Positions 1-11,368 are shown, counted from the stretch's first letter. The stretch: DNA of 64,000 nucleotides from Bemisia tabaci (GCF_918797505.1 NC_092800.1:19711313-19775312), one strand, 5' to 3'. The notes: generated from the letters alone by a model not told the origin. Numbers and translations: made by a program.

Positions 1-1
1 T

Positions 2-3000
2 GCCTCCGACGAATGTATTGTCAATGAACCAATCTGCGATCTTAAATCATCTCAAATATTTCAGACTGAGTCTACCTTACTGCCAAAAGAGGAGAGCAAT
101 ATTACCCCAACATCCATGTCATCTTGCAATGATAGTGCTATTACGACAGAAATGATGTGTCACACTGTCGAACATTGTCTAGAATCTGAATGTTCTAGTC
201 CGATGTCGGCTACCAACTTTCAAGACATTACTGAAGAATATAATTCTCAAGATATCCATCATCAGAAAAATAATGATAGTGGAGCAAAGCACGAAACGAA
301 GATTAATATCAATGTTTCAGATGCATCACCGAATAAGAATTTTGGAATATGTGCATCAGTTTTAGATAGGGATTCCCTCTTAAATGCTGCATTAAATACT
401 CAAACGGAATCAGAGGAAAAATTATCAGAAATCAGACATTCAACATCCGTGCCTGAGGAACAAGTAACAACTCAAAGGAGCGACGACATACAGCCCTCTA
501 GAAATGATACGTCATCAGACAAAGACACAAGTATATTCGCTCAAAAAGACGCATTATCGGAACTTCATGATATCGATGCGCAGGATGAAATACGCAGCAT
601 TGATGGTAGAGAAAATAGTACAAAACTGGTGCAGGAATCCAATGAGAAGCCTCATATAATCAATGAAAACGTTACCTCAGCTGACGTAAGCATTGATGAA
701 ACTTTTCTCCTACAAAATACGGTTAATGAGGCAACGTGCAAAAACCAGGAGGACCAAAATGTCGAGAAGAAAGTCTCAGCTAGTGATTCAGACAGAGATG
801 AAAAACCATTAGGAAACACTTTGTTGGATATTGAATCGAATGTACAGGCCGACTTATCCGAAACTAAATTAGATACAGAAAAAGTGACGCCCTTACCTGT
901 GGAACCAACTACATCTCAACACCTCTGTGATTTCAGTTCATTATCAAAGGTCGACTCCACGAAACATTCACATTCTTTAGAGGAGAGGAGGGTTTTCTCC
1001 TCCGATGATTTTGTAATAGTGCGTTCAAAAAATTCGAAGTGTTCACCTTCTTCTGAGGAGCCGAGGATTTTTTCTTCTGATGACTTCGTGATAATCAGCT
1101 CAAAAAGTGCGAAACATGCTAAAAGCATGGTGGTGTCTGAGACAAAGAACAGTGAACTGTCTGCATCACAAGCAGTAACCTCGGGAGAAAAGGATACTTC
1201 GGACGATAGAGATTTGAATGTTGTTTCCTCAGGGGATTCCTCTGACACAAACATTGAATCTCACATAAATATTTTGGTGCATCCAAATACCACTCCAACA
1301 CACAAGTCAGCAGGAATTGATGATAAAAATAACATTAACACGGATATAATTGACATAAAAGATACCAAAATGGATGAAAAACAGGCGGAGAATGTAAACA
1401 GAGAAAATGAAGGTAAAGAGTCTTTAAACGTTTCATCTCTCTCAGTCATGGGAATCAGCACAATGGAAGATCATTTTAGCACAAAAGAATTTTCAAAAGA
1501 CGCGACAGATCAAGAAGTAAAAGATACTCAAAGCACCGTCCACCCTCCCAACCCTGATAAATTCGTTTTACCCTCAATACAAAAGGTAGAAGCAATATCG
1601 AATTCAACTGAGGAGATTAATTCAGGGGGTGCCAGAAATTGCGGCCAGCTTGATTTTAAATTGGATGACATCGAGCTTAATAGCACGGACGGAATTTCGG
1701 TCGAAAATAAATACAAAAATCAAGACAACGTACTAAATTTGAATTTTTCTGAGGATCACAAAAACATTGATGAACTGGCATTGAAGCAGAGTGAAATTCA
1801 CTCTGATGTTAGTGAGATAGAGTTCAAAAATGTTCCAAATACAGAGGACAGCGATGCAGAAATTGGTTCACATGTTACTAATACAGTTTCTGATAGAACC
1901 GTGATGTCTGAGAGTTCAAGAAATAGCAACGTTCTCGAAATTGATGACTCCACGCACAACGAACGAAACAACTCAATTTTTTCCAAAGATAAGTCTTTCA
2001 TGGTTGAGCATCAATTAATGTTTGATTGTGTAAATGAATCCACTGAAGAAATCAGATTAGCCGATCATTTAACAGATGTAAATGGGATCAATGTCCTTCA
2101 AGAAGTTACAAATACGCTTATAAATTTGGATGGAGATTCTCAAACTGAGGTAGCTGCAAAGTCCGAAGCGGCTGGAATAGCAACGCAAGAAACGGATATT
2201 ATGAGATCTGAAAGCTCTAGTCAACTAGCATTGCATGCTTTGAATGAAACTTTTCGCAAGGAAGTGACTGACGACGACAAAAATAATGAAAAAGAAGGAA
2301 CTAATCTAGGACCATCAGAGAATGAAATGGATAGTAATGATGCTTTAATCAAGAATATGATATTTTCTATTGTTTGCGAGGAAGATTCTCCTGGCGATGA
2401 CCACAATTCAACAAATATAGACCCTATTAGTTTGACTAAAAATATCGGGTCATCATCTCTGAACTCAACCGACTCCAACTGGTTCTCTAGTGGAGGAGGT
2501 GAGGGTTTTGCTGAGTATCATAGTGACTCGATCATCAATGATAATTGGTTGGATGTCAAGACAGACAAGTTAATAAGTTGGAGTCCATATGGACAAGCCT
2601 CACCAGAGACTTGCTCGGACTCGATTCAAGTAAGTAAAGAATTAGACTTTGAATCAATCATATCAGCTCCAAACTTGGATATGGCCTTGAGGAAACTTGA
2701 GCAAAAAATTAACAACGCACAAAAGAGTGGAATGGTCGTGAAAAGTGAATCGAAAGAAATCGATACCACCAGAGAGAGCTTAAGTACAAAATGTGAAATC
2801 GATAGCTACTCTCTGCCTAATTTTGAAGCATTTCCTGTGGATGATTCGGAAGAATTTAGAACAAGTGGATCCAATGAACCACTTTTTGATTGGAAAACCA
2901 TTAGTTCCATGGGAGTAGCAGAGAGAGAAATATGGGGCTTACCGTTGGTGATACCCCACGAATTTGCTTCTGATAACGTCAACTTATCAATACCGCAGCC

Positions 3001-5383
3001 ATGCACGAGAGTGTCACGACCTAGCTCTCCTATTATGGATACAATAACCGAAGTACAAGAGGAGCAAGAAGAGGAAACTTCGTCCCTACCAGTAATTCAG
3101 TCTCAGACGTACTGTGCCGAAGTTTTACCTGTTATAACATTAACTCCAGAGCATAGTGTGGATGAGTTCGTAATAGAAGCTGTTATGGATGAAAACAAAC
3201 TATTACCACTTGATGACTCAAAATTCCGAGAGGATCTAAAGATCTTGTCAGTATTAGATTACATGAATGTGGGTGTGGAAAAGGTGCCCACTTGTTACAC
3301 CGAAAACTTTAAGGCTGAGCAAAACAATGATGTACAAAACTTCATCCCCCATGAATTGAGTGGCGAGAATCCACCACCTCCACTTGAGACTACAAAAACT
3401 CAGGAGATTGAAATTATACTCAACGACGAGAAAGAAGCGATTAATACCTGTAAGAGCCTATTAAAAACAAGCAGCTTTCTTGACTGTGATAGGTTCGATA
3501 ACGCCACGGATAAACATACTGTTTCAACAAAAGTTTTGATGGACCAAGATTCCTCAACCGTTCAACCATTTGAATGCAAATTACCAAGCAATGAAACTTC
3601 AGATGATACGTACAATGCTTCAAGTGAGGATCTTTCAGTGAAATGCTCAATAAACTTGGACTCAAGGGTAACTATCTCTCCGGAATACGAAGACCCAAAT
3701 GAAGTTGGAAAGTATAAATCAGAAGAAAAAAGTTATCGAATTAAAACCGATGAATGTTTCTTGGAGCCAGCTTTACACTCAGATAACGAAGATAAAATAT
3801 CCGTAACTTTAAAATGTGCATTTGATGCTGATACCTCAGCAACAAAACTTGAGGAAATTCCTGACAATCATAGCCATATTGGATCGGACTTTAATGAGAT
3901 TAAGTGTAAGTTCGAAAAATCTGAGACTTTTAGCAGACCGCAGTCGCCAAGAATGGCTCTACTGGAAGAGATACAGAGTATTGGTAAACGAGTTGTAGAA
4001 GATAAGATCAAACAATTTGATAAATGCGAATCTAGATACAAAGAGTCTGAAAATCCGTCAAATGATTCTGGAACCGATGGTGTCTGTGGCAAATTGGAAC
4101 CTACAACCCTTCAGGGACAGTTTTTTTCTGAGTCTCAAAAGACAGTGTCTGTACCCACTCAAGAAAAAACTACCACAATAAAAGAGAAAAAAGAAAAAAT
4201 GAATGGACATATCGCCGCACAAAACAAAGAAACTGAGAACAATCGATCCAATCTCGTTTCTTTTTGGAAAATGTATTGGGATAAAATTGTTGAGGAAAAT
4301 CAGCATAATGAATGTTCCCAACCAAGTCAAATTGGCACCAAACATTCTGCAAAAGGAATCAAAACAACTCCCGTCTTGCTCGCTAGAGAATGTGAGCTTT
4401 TAGGCTCTGTTGAAGATACAATCGAAGAGGAAAAAAATTATTCTTGCGCAGATACAGAGGACGCATCTGAAATTAATATGAAAAAATTAAATATTATTGA
4501 CAGGATTAGACTATTTGAAAATTTTGTAAATACGATGAATTTGGAAGAAAACAATAGATCTGCACATGAGCGTGATATCCTAAACGCTACCTTTCCCCAA
4601 GGAGATGGCGAAGAAACCGAGAATTTCACCTCTGAAAGTAAAGAAATAAATATTCAAGATGACGAAAACACTAAGTGCCATACCGGGGAATATAAAGATA
4701 CGAAGAGATTTGAACTAGAAAGAAATAAAAGCTTCCAAAATCGGTTCATTAAAGCGCGAGAATTTTTCGAACTTCTTGAAAAACATTCATCAAGCCGAGG
4801 AGCAATATCTATTCCCAACGAAACTCAGAGGACTCTATTTGAGCGATCATTGCCCTGTGGCTTGGAGAAGAAAAATCGTATGGAATTTCGGAAGAAAAAG
4901 AGGAAAAGGAAGTCGAGTAGGCGCCAACTAGAAAAAGGTTTTATCCAATCTGCACCGACATCGGACTCAGAGACACCTCCACACTATTCGTACCAAATGT
5001 GGGGGAGTGAGCGACTAGGACAGAAAGTCGTCGAGAGAATACACATCAAAGACTTGTTTGAAGATGTTTACAACGAGACTGATCGAACTGGACTGTTTCG
5101 AGGAGGTGTTCCCAATAAAAAAGCTGTGCTAGCGTCACTTCGATCCATAGATCTTTTGCCAGAGGGAGTCATTGAAATGACTCAAAATGACGAGGACGAC
5201 ATCATGAATCGAGACTTATTCTTTCTGTCAGAACCAGATAAAATTTCAAAAGTACCACGTGGCTATCAGAACGTTTATCCATGGATTCCAACCACCCCGA
5301 TACATCAATATAGATCAAGACCTTGCGCTGAACATAATCTCATACCTCGAAATGCATTGCTTCAAATTTTAAATGAGGATTAA
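2..5383 (+). CDS. Long acidic disordered protein, 5'-partial
   Basis: Not recognised as a named family. The frame is open from the left edge to a TAA at 5381-5383. The first in-frame ATG is at 116, but the 38 codons before it are open and have the same composition, so the true start probably lies outside the window. The visible ~1,790 residues have no introns, no membrane segment and no signal peptide. They are rich in Glu, Asp, Ser, Asn and Lys, as in disordered scaffold proteins. Counting from the Met at 116, residues 295-302 (SSDDFVIV) and 320-327 (SSDDFVII) lie in a tandem duplicated segment and resemble LC3/Atg8-interacting motifs. The last quarter has short helix-like aromatic segments near residues 1381 (SFWKMYWDKIVEE), 1459 (DRIRLFENFVNTM) and 1544 (FIKAREFFELLEK). 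A basic cluster at about 1589-1604 (FRKKKRKRKSSRR) could be a nuclear localisation signal. The final ~150 residues are less repetitive, contain LFEDVYNETDRTGLFRGG and ASLRSIDLLPEG, and are the best candidate for a conserved domain. The protein could be a cytoskeletal, nuclear or autophagy-linked scaffold; this is inference only. Confidence 0.9.
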   Translation, partial: ASDECIVNEPICDLKSSQIFQTESTLLPKEESNITPTSMSSCNDSAITTEMMCHTVEHCLESECSSPMSATNFQDITEEYNSQDIHHQKNNDSGAKHETKININVSDASPNKNFGICASVLDRDSLLNAALNTQTESEEKLSEIRHSTSVPEEQVTTQRSDDIQPSRNDTSSDKDTSIFAQKDALSELHDIDAQDEIRSIDGRENSTKLVQESNEKPHIINENVTSADVSIDETFLLQNTVNEATCKNQEDQNVEKKVSASDSDRDEKPLGNTLLDIESNVQADLSETKLDTEKVTPLPVEPTTSQHLCDFSSLSKVDSTKHSHSLEERRVFSSDDFVIVRSKNSKCSPSSEEPRIFSSDDFVIISSKSAKHAKSMVVSETKNSELSASQAVTSGEKDTSDDRDLNVVSSGDSSDTNIESHINILVHPNTTPTHKSAGIDDKNNINTDIIDIKDTKMDEKQAENVNRENEGKESLNVSSLSVMGISTMEDHFSTKEFSKDATDQEVKDTQSTVHPPNPDKFVLPSIQKVEAISNSTEEINSGGARNCGQLDFKLDDIELNSTDGISVENKYKNQDNVLNLNFSEDHKNIDELALKQSEIHSDVSEIEFKNVPNTEDSDAEIGSHVTNTVSDRTVMSESSRNSNVLEIDDSTHNERNNSIFSKDKSFMVEHQLMFDCVNESTEEIRLADHLTDVNGINVLQEVTNTLINLDGDSQTEVAAKSEAAGIATQETDIMRSESSSQLALHALNETFRKEVTDDDKNNEKEGTNLGPSENEMDSNDALIKNMIFSIVCEEDSPGDDHNSTNIDPISLTKNIGSSSLNSTDSNWFSSGGGEGFAEYHSDSIINDNWLDVKTDKLISWSPYGQASPETCSDSIQVSKELDFESIISAPNLDMALRKLEQKINNAQKSGMVVKSESKEIDTTRESLSTKCEIDSYSLPNFEAFPVDDSEEFRTSGSNEPLFDWKTISSMGVAEREIWGLPLVIPHEFASDNVNLSIPQPCTRVSRPSSPIMDTITEVQEEQEEETSSLPVIQSQTYCAEVLPVITLTPEHSVDEFVIEAVMDENKLLPLDDSKFREDLKILSVLDYMNVGVEKVPTCYTENFKAEQNNDVQNFIPHELSGENPPPPLETTKTQEIEIILNDEKEAINTCKSLLKTSSFLDCDRFDNATDKHTVSTKVLMDQDSSTVQPFECKLPSNETSDDTYNASSEDLSVKCSINLDSRVTISPEYEDPNEVGKYKSEEKSYRIKTDECFLEPALHSDNEDKISVTLKCAFDADTSATKLEEIPDNHSHIGSDFNEIKCKFEKSETFSRPQSPRMALLEEIQSIGKRVVEDKIKQFDKCESRYKESENPSNDSGTDGVCGKLEPTTLQGQFFSESQKTVSVPTQEKTTTIKEKKEKMNGHIAAQNKETENNRSNLVSFWKMYWDKIVEENQHNECSQPSQIGTKHSAKGIKTTPVLLARECELLGSVEDTIEEEKNYSCADTEDASEINMKKLNIIDRIRLFENFVNTMNLEENNRSAHERDILNATFPQGDGEETENFTSESKEINIQDDENTKCHTGEYKDTKRFELERNKSFQNRFIKAREFFELLEKHSSSRGAISIPNETQRTLFERSLPCGLEKKNRMEFRKKKRKRKSSRRQLEKGFIQSAPTSDSETPPHYSYQMWGSERLGQKVVERIHIKDLFEDVYNETDRTGLFRGGVPNKKAVLASLRSIDLLPEGVIEMTQNDEDDIMNRDLFFLSEPDKISKVPRGYQNVYPWIPTTPIHQYRSRPCAEHNLIPRNALLQILNED

Positions 5384-5803
5384 GAACAATTTCTATGAGA
5401 GATGGTCTTTCTATTTTCAGGGAATAAGCAGGAAATAATAATCCCGTTTACCTCATGAAATTATTGGTTTTCGGTAAAGATAAATTTTAAGAGTTTAGAA
5501 AATGTAAGTTATATTTCTATTATTTCTCGGACTTTCATTGCAGCTGTGAAATTTATCACTGGCCTTATGTAGGAATGAATGGTTGTGAATGTCGAAGAAG
5601 TTGATGAATTATAATCACAAATACTTGGCTATTAGAAATCATCATTGGCTCGTTATGTCATTAATACCTCATAGAGTAGGATTCGAATTGGAAAAATGTG
5701 TTTACATTTATTAATACATTCTATTAACTGACTAGTCGTAATAACCAGTGAAATCGTTATCTTCGTGTCATTGTCCGTGAAGACTTGCAGAAAAAAATGG
5801 AGG

Positions 5804-5809
5804 AATAAA
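5804..5809 (+). terminator. Candidate poly(A) signal AATAAA (proximal)
   Basis: Canonical AATAAA about 420 bp after the stop codon, followed by GT-rich sequence suited to a downstream element. It is one of two candidates for the upstream gene. Confidence 0.35.
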
Positions 5810-6430
5810 CACCTCAGTGTGCTTATGAAAGTTGTCTCCTCCTGAATGTCGTGTATAGATTGGCATATTCTAGCGGAGGACTCCATGTACTTTTATTTTT
5901 TACCGCAAGCCTTCTTGCAATATCTTGTTTTACATCTATACAATTTAAATGCCGCTCTCCGGAACTTTTTGTACATGATCATTTTTGCCTCTTTTCAACT
6001 TTAGTTTTTAGAAAGAAAGTACTCATGATCATGCAGAAGAAATTCTGTACAGTAAAATTATCTCTGTAAAGAGCACCACTGCACCACCCTCAAAAGTTTC
6101 TTTTTTTCTCATAGTTACCAGTATTAGAGATGTTTTTATATCATTTTCAATTTATTTGCGTGTTTTAATTGGCGACGGAAACTAATCACGAAGTTGAAAC
6201 ACAGCTCTAAACTATTTATAATTGCTGCAAATATGTTGATGGAATTTTTGTGCTTCTCAATTCGGGGGCAAATCTTCAACTTTGTGATGATTTTATTTTT
6301 GTGTGAATTCTTTGTAAAATTTAGATTATTATTTTTTTCAATACAGAGAGAACCATGAATTTGTTTTACAAAAACTGCAAATTCGCCTTTTTATTTCCTG
6401 CTGAATTATTAAAAAGCTATTTGACCTTCG

Positions 6431-6436
6431 AATAAA
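6431..6436 (+). terminator. Candidate poly(A) signal AATAAA (distal)
   Basis: Canonical AATAAA about 1.05 kb after the stop codon and just before the first transposon. It would give a 3' UTR of roughly 1.07 kb. Confidence 0.4.
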
Positions 6437-6448
6437 CAATATTTATTA

Positions 6449-6674
6449 ATTGGACGTATTTCTGTCAAACGGAACTAAGCGTCAATTTGAGTTCCTTTTG
6501 AGGAATTTAGAATGCCGGATAGCACGTTCTGTCAAACGGAGCTAAGCGCCATGGAAAAGCATTGCGAGCATAGGACGGAGTGAGCCCGACGCCCGGTTTC
6601 GCCGCCAATCCAAGCCCCCCTCTACTTTCCTCCCCCTATGGCACTTAGTTCCGTTTGGCAGAAATACGTCCAAT
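6449..6674. mobile_element. Family B inverted-repeat element, TA-flanked (mariner-like)
   Basis: Terminal inverted repeats begin ATTGGACGTATTTCTG and continue into CAAACGGAACTAAG. The right end is the complement. A TA dinucleotide flanks both sides (6447-6448 and 6675-6676), as for Tc1/mariner insertions. The 226-bp interior encodes nothing and repeats part of the terminal motif near 6528. Related copies lie at 58382 and 61278. Confidence 0.75.
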
Positions 6675-8194
6675 TACAGCTGTGATCTGACTGAATCTAT
6701 CATAGTTAATGACACGAAAAGTGATGTGTAAGGGGCGGAGTCAGGCGAGAGCCTTGATTTATTTTTTAAGGGTTGAAACGTAGGTTCAACAGCTAGAAGC
6801 AAATCAACCCTTAGACAATAGATCGAGCCGCTTATCTACCTCCAACCTTTAATCGTCACTTTTCGTTTCGTTGGCTATTGGACATTCAAGATCAACCATT
6901 TTTCATAGTATGAATATATTTTCTCATCCCTCTCAAATGACTCAGTTGATACCAGTAACTCAGTTTCGTATGCATGGGGTAGAGCCCAATCTCATTCATA
7001 CTGTTAGAAATTACAAAAAGCCTAGATTCTCTTTTATACTTTTTGAGACTTCTCGGCGGATAGAAAAAATCGCGAAGAGTTCAGATTTAGGATACCGATA
7101 ATTTCTGATAAAATTTTGTGACCAAATCAGTGACGATCAACACAATTGTGACATTGTTCTTTACTCTTCTTTCGCAATTTTTAACTTCTCAAGAAGCCAT
7201 TCGTTAAAAACCATTTTTTTAAACAAATTTTCTTGTACTTCTGTGCTTAAATAAATAAATAAGAAGACTCAGGTGTTCTTGGTTTAGAGCCATTGATTGG
7301 CGGACAGAGGCGCATCATCTGAGGGTTGGTACGAGAGGCAACAGGAACGTGTGTGGAAAATGTGGGCTGTGGGGGGGGGGGAGAGAAGAGGGAGACACAG
7401 AAAATTGAGCGCTCAACGGTGAGAGTAACGAGTAAATTAATTGAAACGATTAATTCGTCACCCGAAACTGGAATTGAGCTTGGATCCAGGACGGATTATA
7501 AACAACCAACCGAGGGATCTCGGATCACGCGTTGTGTGGAGAACTGCTGGTGTATGGTTGCGCATTCTGTAGTCCCTCAAAACAGTTGAGTTTGTAGCCA
7601 GTACTTTCCACTTCTGAGAGCGCCACATTTTTGCTTCGAAGCGACAGTAAGAGCAAAGTATGAATGTGTCGATTAGTTTTGATGGCCAGAAACAGAGGGC
7701 TATGATTTATCAGCATCAGGATCATACTAAAGCTATGCTGTGTTACCCGTATCAAGTTGTTTGAATGGTGGGTTTCAAAGTTCCGTATCATGTCCTCTGT
7801 TTTAAAAAAGGCGCCAATTTTGCTAATTGTTGGAATTTAGATGAATTATAGTCACGCATAAACAACAATTTGAATAGATTCTCTTGACGGATTTCTGTAT
7901 TAATAATTAAACATGGCGGACGATCTTGCAACGTCACAAGCAGATAAAACTTACAGAGTTAAAGCGACTCAATCAAGTAACGTAATAGCATGAATGTCGG
8001 TGGCAATACGTAAGACGACAGTACAGTTGCAGCCTCTGTGTCCATACTCTAGTCCTGGTTTTTTTTCTTTTTTTTTTCTTTTTTTTTAAATTTCCCCCAT
8101 ATTGTAGTAGTTAACTTAATTTTCCTTGGCGTCATTGCAACACCGTTGTCTGGAGCGAATATATGTGCCAGCCACTTTACATAAGTTAGTGCGC
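6675..8194. other. Non-coding stretch, no gene seen
   Basis: No supported gene. It holds an AAATA-type short repeat near 7247-7265, an 11-G run at 7371-7381 and a T-rich tract near 8060. Short open frames have no recognisable domain. Confidence 0.6.
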
Positions 8195-8560
8195 CTACAA
8201 TTTCGTCCGATACTGTGCAACACTTCTGTGGCAGAATAGTTGCTCAGAGCGCCTTCAGGAATATCGCCTCGACTTGTTGGCAAGAGATCACGATTGCAGC
8301 ACCGACAAAGAGATAACACACTAGGGTATGCGCACGCGCAGTTATACATTTTCTCACAGTCGGCGCAAAATTTTGGCGCGATGGTGAGGTTATAAGCATT
8401 CACAACTCATTTTGCGACGTTGCAAGTTTACTCATTGCCTAATTTATGTAGGTAGATATGCAGCAAAATTCCCACATAAAAACCTGCCGTGCTTTTATCG
8501 AGATACGGTTAAAAATATTTTTTTATACTGTTTCATTCAAGTCAATGTAAATACTTTTCT
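8195..8560 (+). repeat. Family C dispersed repeat, copy 1
   Basis: Shares an ordered series of blocks with 24163-24490 and 54000-54730: a GCGCC...TTTCGTC start, GATACTGTGCAA, GGAATAGTTGCTC, a second GCGCCTTCA block, an ATCACGATTGC block, then GCGACGTTGCAAG and CTGCCGTG. It has no coding content. Parts of the first blocks also occur inside the two family Q elements. Confidence 0.6.
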
Positions 8561-8774
8561 TTAAGAAGGAACACAGATTTACAAGGAGGAATGGTAAACG
8601 GAAAAAAGCGGATCCGAGTTTCATATCCCTTGAAGTAAACGGGCCCGAAAAGTTGAAAAAGCGTCAATGTAAACAGACTGACAATCAGCGTTTATCACCG
8701 CGATTTTGCGTCTATGATTTATGTAAAAAATCAGAGGAATGCTTAAAATCTCAATCACGAATCATAATCATAAA

Positions 8775-8900
8775 ATCACGACCTCATAGCCATAGGCAAC
8801 CCGGACGACCGCCCAAAAGATGGGCACAGAGCTGCCTTTCATCCCCGAAGGACCATTAAGTGATCTCTCTCATCACCATCATATTTTATTAATTTAGAGG
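8775..8900 (+). pseudogene. Possible LINE 3'-end remnant
   Basis: An open frame here ends with GRPPKRWAQ. This resembles the GRP-x-x-RW motif often found near the C-terminus of insect LINE reverse transcriptases and related domesticated proteins. A stop follows at 8857-8859, then AT-rich sequence. Only a few residues match, so this may be coincidence. Confidence 0.2.
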
Positions 8901-9233
8901 CTAGACAAACAAAGTCTCGGCCCTAATCAAAAGTTAGAAGAAGGAGAACTAAAAATCAATTATTTCTTTTAAGTTTCCGCATATTGCTGACGTCACGCTT
9001 TTTATTATATCACGTTATTAAATGTAATTTCTGTACTAGACCCAATGTCATTGTTAAAAATGCAATGCTTCCGCATATTTGTGGATTGGCGATCTCTGTA
9101 ATAAAAGATTATCGATCTTCACAAATTTTCGTCTTAAATTTGGCACCCTGGATAGCCGCTCTGTTGAGAATGCGAATGCGTGTAAATCGTGCGAAAAAAT
9201 GCGCTTGCGCGTTTAAAATACCCTTTTGAAATT

Positions 9234-9369
9234 GGACCGCATTTTGCAATTTGGAACTATGAAGTCTGGCTTTTCTAGAAAAACACTTATGTGCATAGGG
9301 AAACGAATGGAACATACGTTGTTTTAAACCGGGCTGGAATTTATAGTTCCAAATTGCAAAATGTAGTCT
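9234..9369. mobile_element. Family D foldback element
   Basis: Inverted repeats start GGAC(C/T)(G/A)CATTTTGCAAT, continue into TTGGAACTAT, and return as their complement at the right end. The element is 136 bp with no coding content. Related elements are at 45252 and 48294. Confidence 0.6.
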
Positions 9370-10964
9370 AATTGTTCCGAAACTTCGCATACTTTTCAGA
9401 AAATCAGAAAATAGAATAGCAACTTTTTCTCTTTGACTCAGCATCGACTTTTCGGCTAAGTACTGAAAATTGCGAGAAATGTAGAACAAAGTTACATTAC
9501 AAGTTATATTACAATATCAAATATTGCATGACAAAGTTTTTGCAATTTCCTCACTTTGATAACTGTGTTTCAGCATTGCGAAAAAGTTAACTGTCATGCT
9601 CCATTGCACTACGGCGGTTGGTCGTGTATTTCACAGCAGTTAGGTAATAACTGGATTTTGTGAGCCAGTACATTTTCATATGTGAGAGGCAATACCGGAT
9701 CAAATTAGACTGTGAACGCCTGCAAAATATTGTAACCAAACGACAGCGTAAGGAAGGCCTCTCTGTAAGGAGGGCGTCAAAGCGCGTTGCTACGCACACA
9801 AGACATTCAGAGCGCCTTCAGTTTTTTGTACGCAACCTGGGCAATCACTGACCACGAATAGTTGCATTCAGGCGTTACAACAAACTCAGCGCGTCTTTCC
9901 GAGTTCATCACCGTGCATCAGCGGGCCGCTGTCCGCTCAACGCACGCAACGGAATTTTTTAAAGACTTTACCTTCGGAAATTCCGAGCCGAGTCAAATCG
10001 ACCTGCAAATCTCTTCCGCGGGAGGCATGGGACCGATATTTGCGAACTTTAGATATAGGTCATCTGATGCATCTCAAGAAAAGAATCAGACATTAAATAC
10101 GAAAAAAGAAAAAAAATCGAGTGCCAACACATGAAGATAGAAGAGACATAATCAGGCCTCTTTTTAACCCCCCCCCCCTCCCCCTCCGAATCCAAGCACG
10201 GCATTGGCAGCATAGAATGGAGCATTGCGAGCTCACGCCTCACGCCATCGCGCCTTCAATTTTTCAGATACAACACGGACATCCATCAAGCACGAATAGT
10301 TGTATTTCTGCTCCGTCATCAACGCTCGTTCTTTTCCTTGCGATATTTCCATATTTTGTTATACATTTAATAGATTTTGAACCGAAAAAAATCAAGGTAG
10401 CACTGCAAAGGAGTCTATTGGCCAGCGTGCTAAGCCAGACCAATTTTTTTGGGGTGTAGGGGAGGTGCGGTCAATAGCCCACCTCCCTTTATCAGGGATG
10501 CAGTTTTCAAGAGTCTTGAAAGTTCAAATTTTCTCGGATTAAATATTCTTCTATATTATACAATTTCGGGGGGGGGGGGGGATTGCTCCCAGATCCCAAC
10601 CTCCTGATTAGTAGTCTCTGACTATAATCTCTAAATAGGACGATTATATAAAAAGTTTGTGAACGTCAAGCCTTAAAATGAAAATTCTAAGACATCCGTA
10701 AGAATTGCTGTTGACCAGAGATTGTTAAGTATTTGATAAGCTCTCAAGGAATAAAAAATAAATCTGATCCATACTTAGAGGAGCCACCACCAAACTTTTG
10801 ATGAGTTTGACTCAGTTTGATAAGAACTTTGATAAAAACACAGTTTTCATATTTGCCGCTCTGGCGCCGAGGGCGCAAGTAGAGCGTAGTGCTCTCTGTA
10901 GGCAATTAAATGAACTAGTCACTTATCAGCAACAACACGTTGCGATTTGTTGTTTGTAGAATAG
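9370..10964. other. Non-coding stretch, no gene seen
   Basis: No supported gene. It holds a 14-G run at 10568-10581, a C-rich run near 10170, and short fragments resembling family C (GCGCCTTCA with ACGAATAGTTG) near 9810 and 10250. Confidence 0.5.
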
Positions 10965-11346
10965 GTAAACATAAACAATGTTTTCCGTGGGTGCGTGTTC
11001 CCGGTGTTTCCCCCGGTTTTCTTTATAGTTTTTCGTATTGCAAATCGTTGATTCTGTTTTAAAGTGAGCTCTAGATGTTTCAACAACGATAAAAAATTCA
11101 AATTGAATCAGTAAGTTAAGGAGTTCAGCTTAGACATCAACAAGCAGATCTTCAAAAGTTCGTAAACAATGTTTCCCCTCGGTGCGTGTTCCCCGGTTTT
11201 CTCTTGGTAGTTTTTCGCGTTGCAAATCGTTGATTTAGTGTAAAAGTGAGTTCGGGATGTTTGAACGACAATGAAAACTTCAAATTGAGTCGGGACGTGA
11301 AGGAGATCCACCTGCACACCAAAGTAGGAATCCAGAAGTTGAAAAC
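10965..11346 (+). repeat. Two-unit tandem duplication, ~191-bp period
   Basis: Unit 1 is about 10965-11155 and unit 2 about 11156-11346. Both carry AACAATGTTTTCC/AACAATGTTTCCC, GGTGCGTGTTCCC, TTGCAAATCGTTGATT, a GTGAG(C/T)TC block and TTCAAATTGA in the same order with moderate divergence. No transposon ends are seen. Confidence 0.65.
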
Positions 11347-11368
11347 CTCATCGGCGCCACTTATCCAG
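11234..11368 (+). pseudogene. Exon-like open segment ending at a GT donor
   Basis: Within tandem unit 2 a 45-codon open frame runs up to CAG at 11366-11368, followed by GTAAAT, a good splice-donor context. It reads ...SGCLNDNENFKLS... and then DVKEIHLHTKVG. Unit 1 has the equivalent CFNNDKKFKLN in the same relative position but meets an in-frame stop. There is no start codon or known domain, so this could be a duplicated, decayed exon or chance. Confidence 0.2.

Larger units (their letters stand above)
5384..6446 (+). other. Probable 3' UTR of the left-edge gene and flank
   Basis: AT-rich non-coding sequence directly after the stop codon. It has no long reading frame and no transposon ends. 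It contains two canonical poly(A) hexamers, so most of it is probably the 3' UTR. Where the transcript ends cannot be decided from sequence alone. Confidence 0.6.

Noticed and set aside
116..118. ATG at 116 as the true start of the left-edge gene
   Set aside because: The same frame stays open back to base 2 with identical composition, and there is no special start context.
7913..7993. 26-codon open frame with a good start context (AAACATGGCGG)
   Set aside because: Too short to support without transcript or conservation evidence, and it contains words (TTGCAACGTC) seen in nearby repeats.
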